64,000 bases of DNA from the NCBI RefSeq assembly GCF_002221525.1, contig NZ_CP011028.1, positions 2,987,001-3,051,000 of the forward strand. The letters run 5' to 3'. The notes beneath the pieces were generated by a model that saw nothing but the letters and a program-made list of their open reading frames with translations, was not told where the DNA came from and ran no database searches. The position numbers and the translations under genes are program-made. The DNA is from Pseudoalteromonas espejiana DSM 9414. Lineage in GTDB: Bacteria > Pseudomonadota > Gammaproteobacteria > Enterobacterales > Alteromonadaceae. Of the stretch, positions 63,765 to 64,000 are shown one piece after another; the stretch's first letter is position 1, and each line of letters begins with the position of its first letter.

Positions 63765-63828
63765 TCCATAAAATTCGAAATATAGTTTATTCAATATAAG
63801 CTATACCTTGTGTACTTTGGAGTGCGTT

Positions 63829-64000
63829 ATGAGTAATGAAATGCTAGCAATGGCAAAAGAGGCGTTAGGCATGTTTGCCTTTTTAGCTACAGAGTTAACT
63901 ATTTTATTTATTGTTATTAGTTATTTAGTGGGTGTTTTGCAGCTATTTATAACACCTGAAAAAATTCAATCCATTTTAAGTTCAAAAAACGGTAAGGGCT
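63829..64000 (+). CDS. ArsP-like permease, N-terminal part (cut by window end)
   Basis: 57 codons of a membrane protein starting ATG; the window ends within it. It begins SNEMLAMAKEALGMF, then a hydrophobic helix FLATELTILFIVISYLVGVLQ, then FITPEKIQSIL, the opening of the DUF318/ArsP permease family, which exports organoarsenicals or related compounds. The divergent ArsR repressor and promoter support this. It was too short at the edge to be listed as a complete frame. Confidence 0.72.
   Translation, partial: MSNEMLAMAKEALGMFAFLATELTILFIVISYLVGVLQLFITPEKIQSILSSKNGKG

Overview
The window looks like chromosomal DNA from a marine gammaproteobacterium of the Alteromonadales, most likely Pseudoalteromonas. 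It is AT-rich and densely coding. It has the gammaproteobacterial orders dksA-gluQ-pcnB-folK-panB-panC, epd-pgk-fba and glrK-lipoprotein-glrR. It also carries CrbS-type symporter/kinase fusions and a DUF4212/symporter pair typical of Vibrio, Shewanella and Pseudoalteromonas. The genus is inferred from gene content and sequence feel, not from a search. I see no tRNA, rRNA, CRISPR, prophage or complete insertion sequence.

Layout. 1-3345 (minus): GlrK/GlrR two-component system with its middle lipoprotein. 3597-4829: four tandem exported proteins with two EF-hand loops each, behind a candidate sigma-54 promoter. 4946-9341: exported amidohydrolase, FlgO-like lipoprotein, small membrane protein, Crp/Fnr-type regulator and phosphoribosyltransferase. 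9524-17320: housekeeping block (pepB, sfsA, dksA, gluQ, pcnB, folK, panB, panC and a Cys-rich lipoprotein). 17388-20588 (minus): phoB-phoR-pstS with PHO boxes. 20729-21107: an intergenic array of mirrored short repeats. 21165-24679 (minus): epd-pgk-fba.

25021-39492 is the most system-like part. A CrbR/CrbS-like pair flanks a DcaP-like porin, a complete Liv-type ABC transporter, a long AMP-forming acyl-CoA ligase, a second PaaK-like ligase and a hotdog thioesterase. I read this as an import-and-activate pathway for an unidentified carboxylic acid. A 16-base motif occurs identically upstream of the regulator and upstream of the porin, and hairpins lie between several of the genes.

39582-46187 (minus): peroxiredoxin-like protein, SIMPL protein, DnaQ-like exonuclease, cNMP/CBS/DUF294 protein and an acetate-type symporter with its small subunit. 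46188-49628 is a second CrbS-like hybrid kinase. 49699-56988 holds membrane and envelope proteins (DUF2339, a repeat-containing lipoprotein, a diguanylate cyclase, DedA, DUF3754). 57067-63175 (minus) is a CzcCBA-type heavy-metal efflux system with a His-rich CzcI-like leader gene. 63293-64000 is an ArsR-family repressor divergent from an ArsP-like permease cut by the window end.

Start codons were adjusted where a Shine-Dalgarno sequence or family alignment favoured an internal start. The clearest case is pcnB, which appears to use an AUU start codon, as known for E. coli pcnB.
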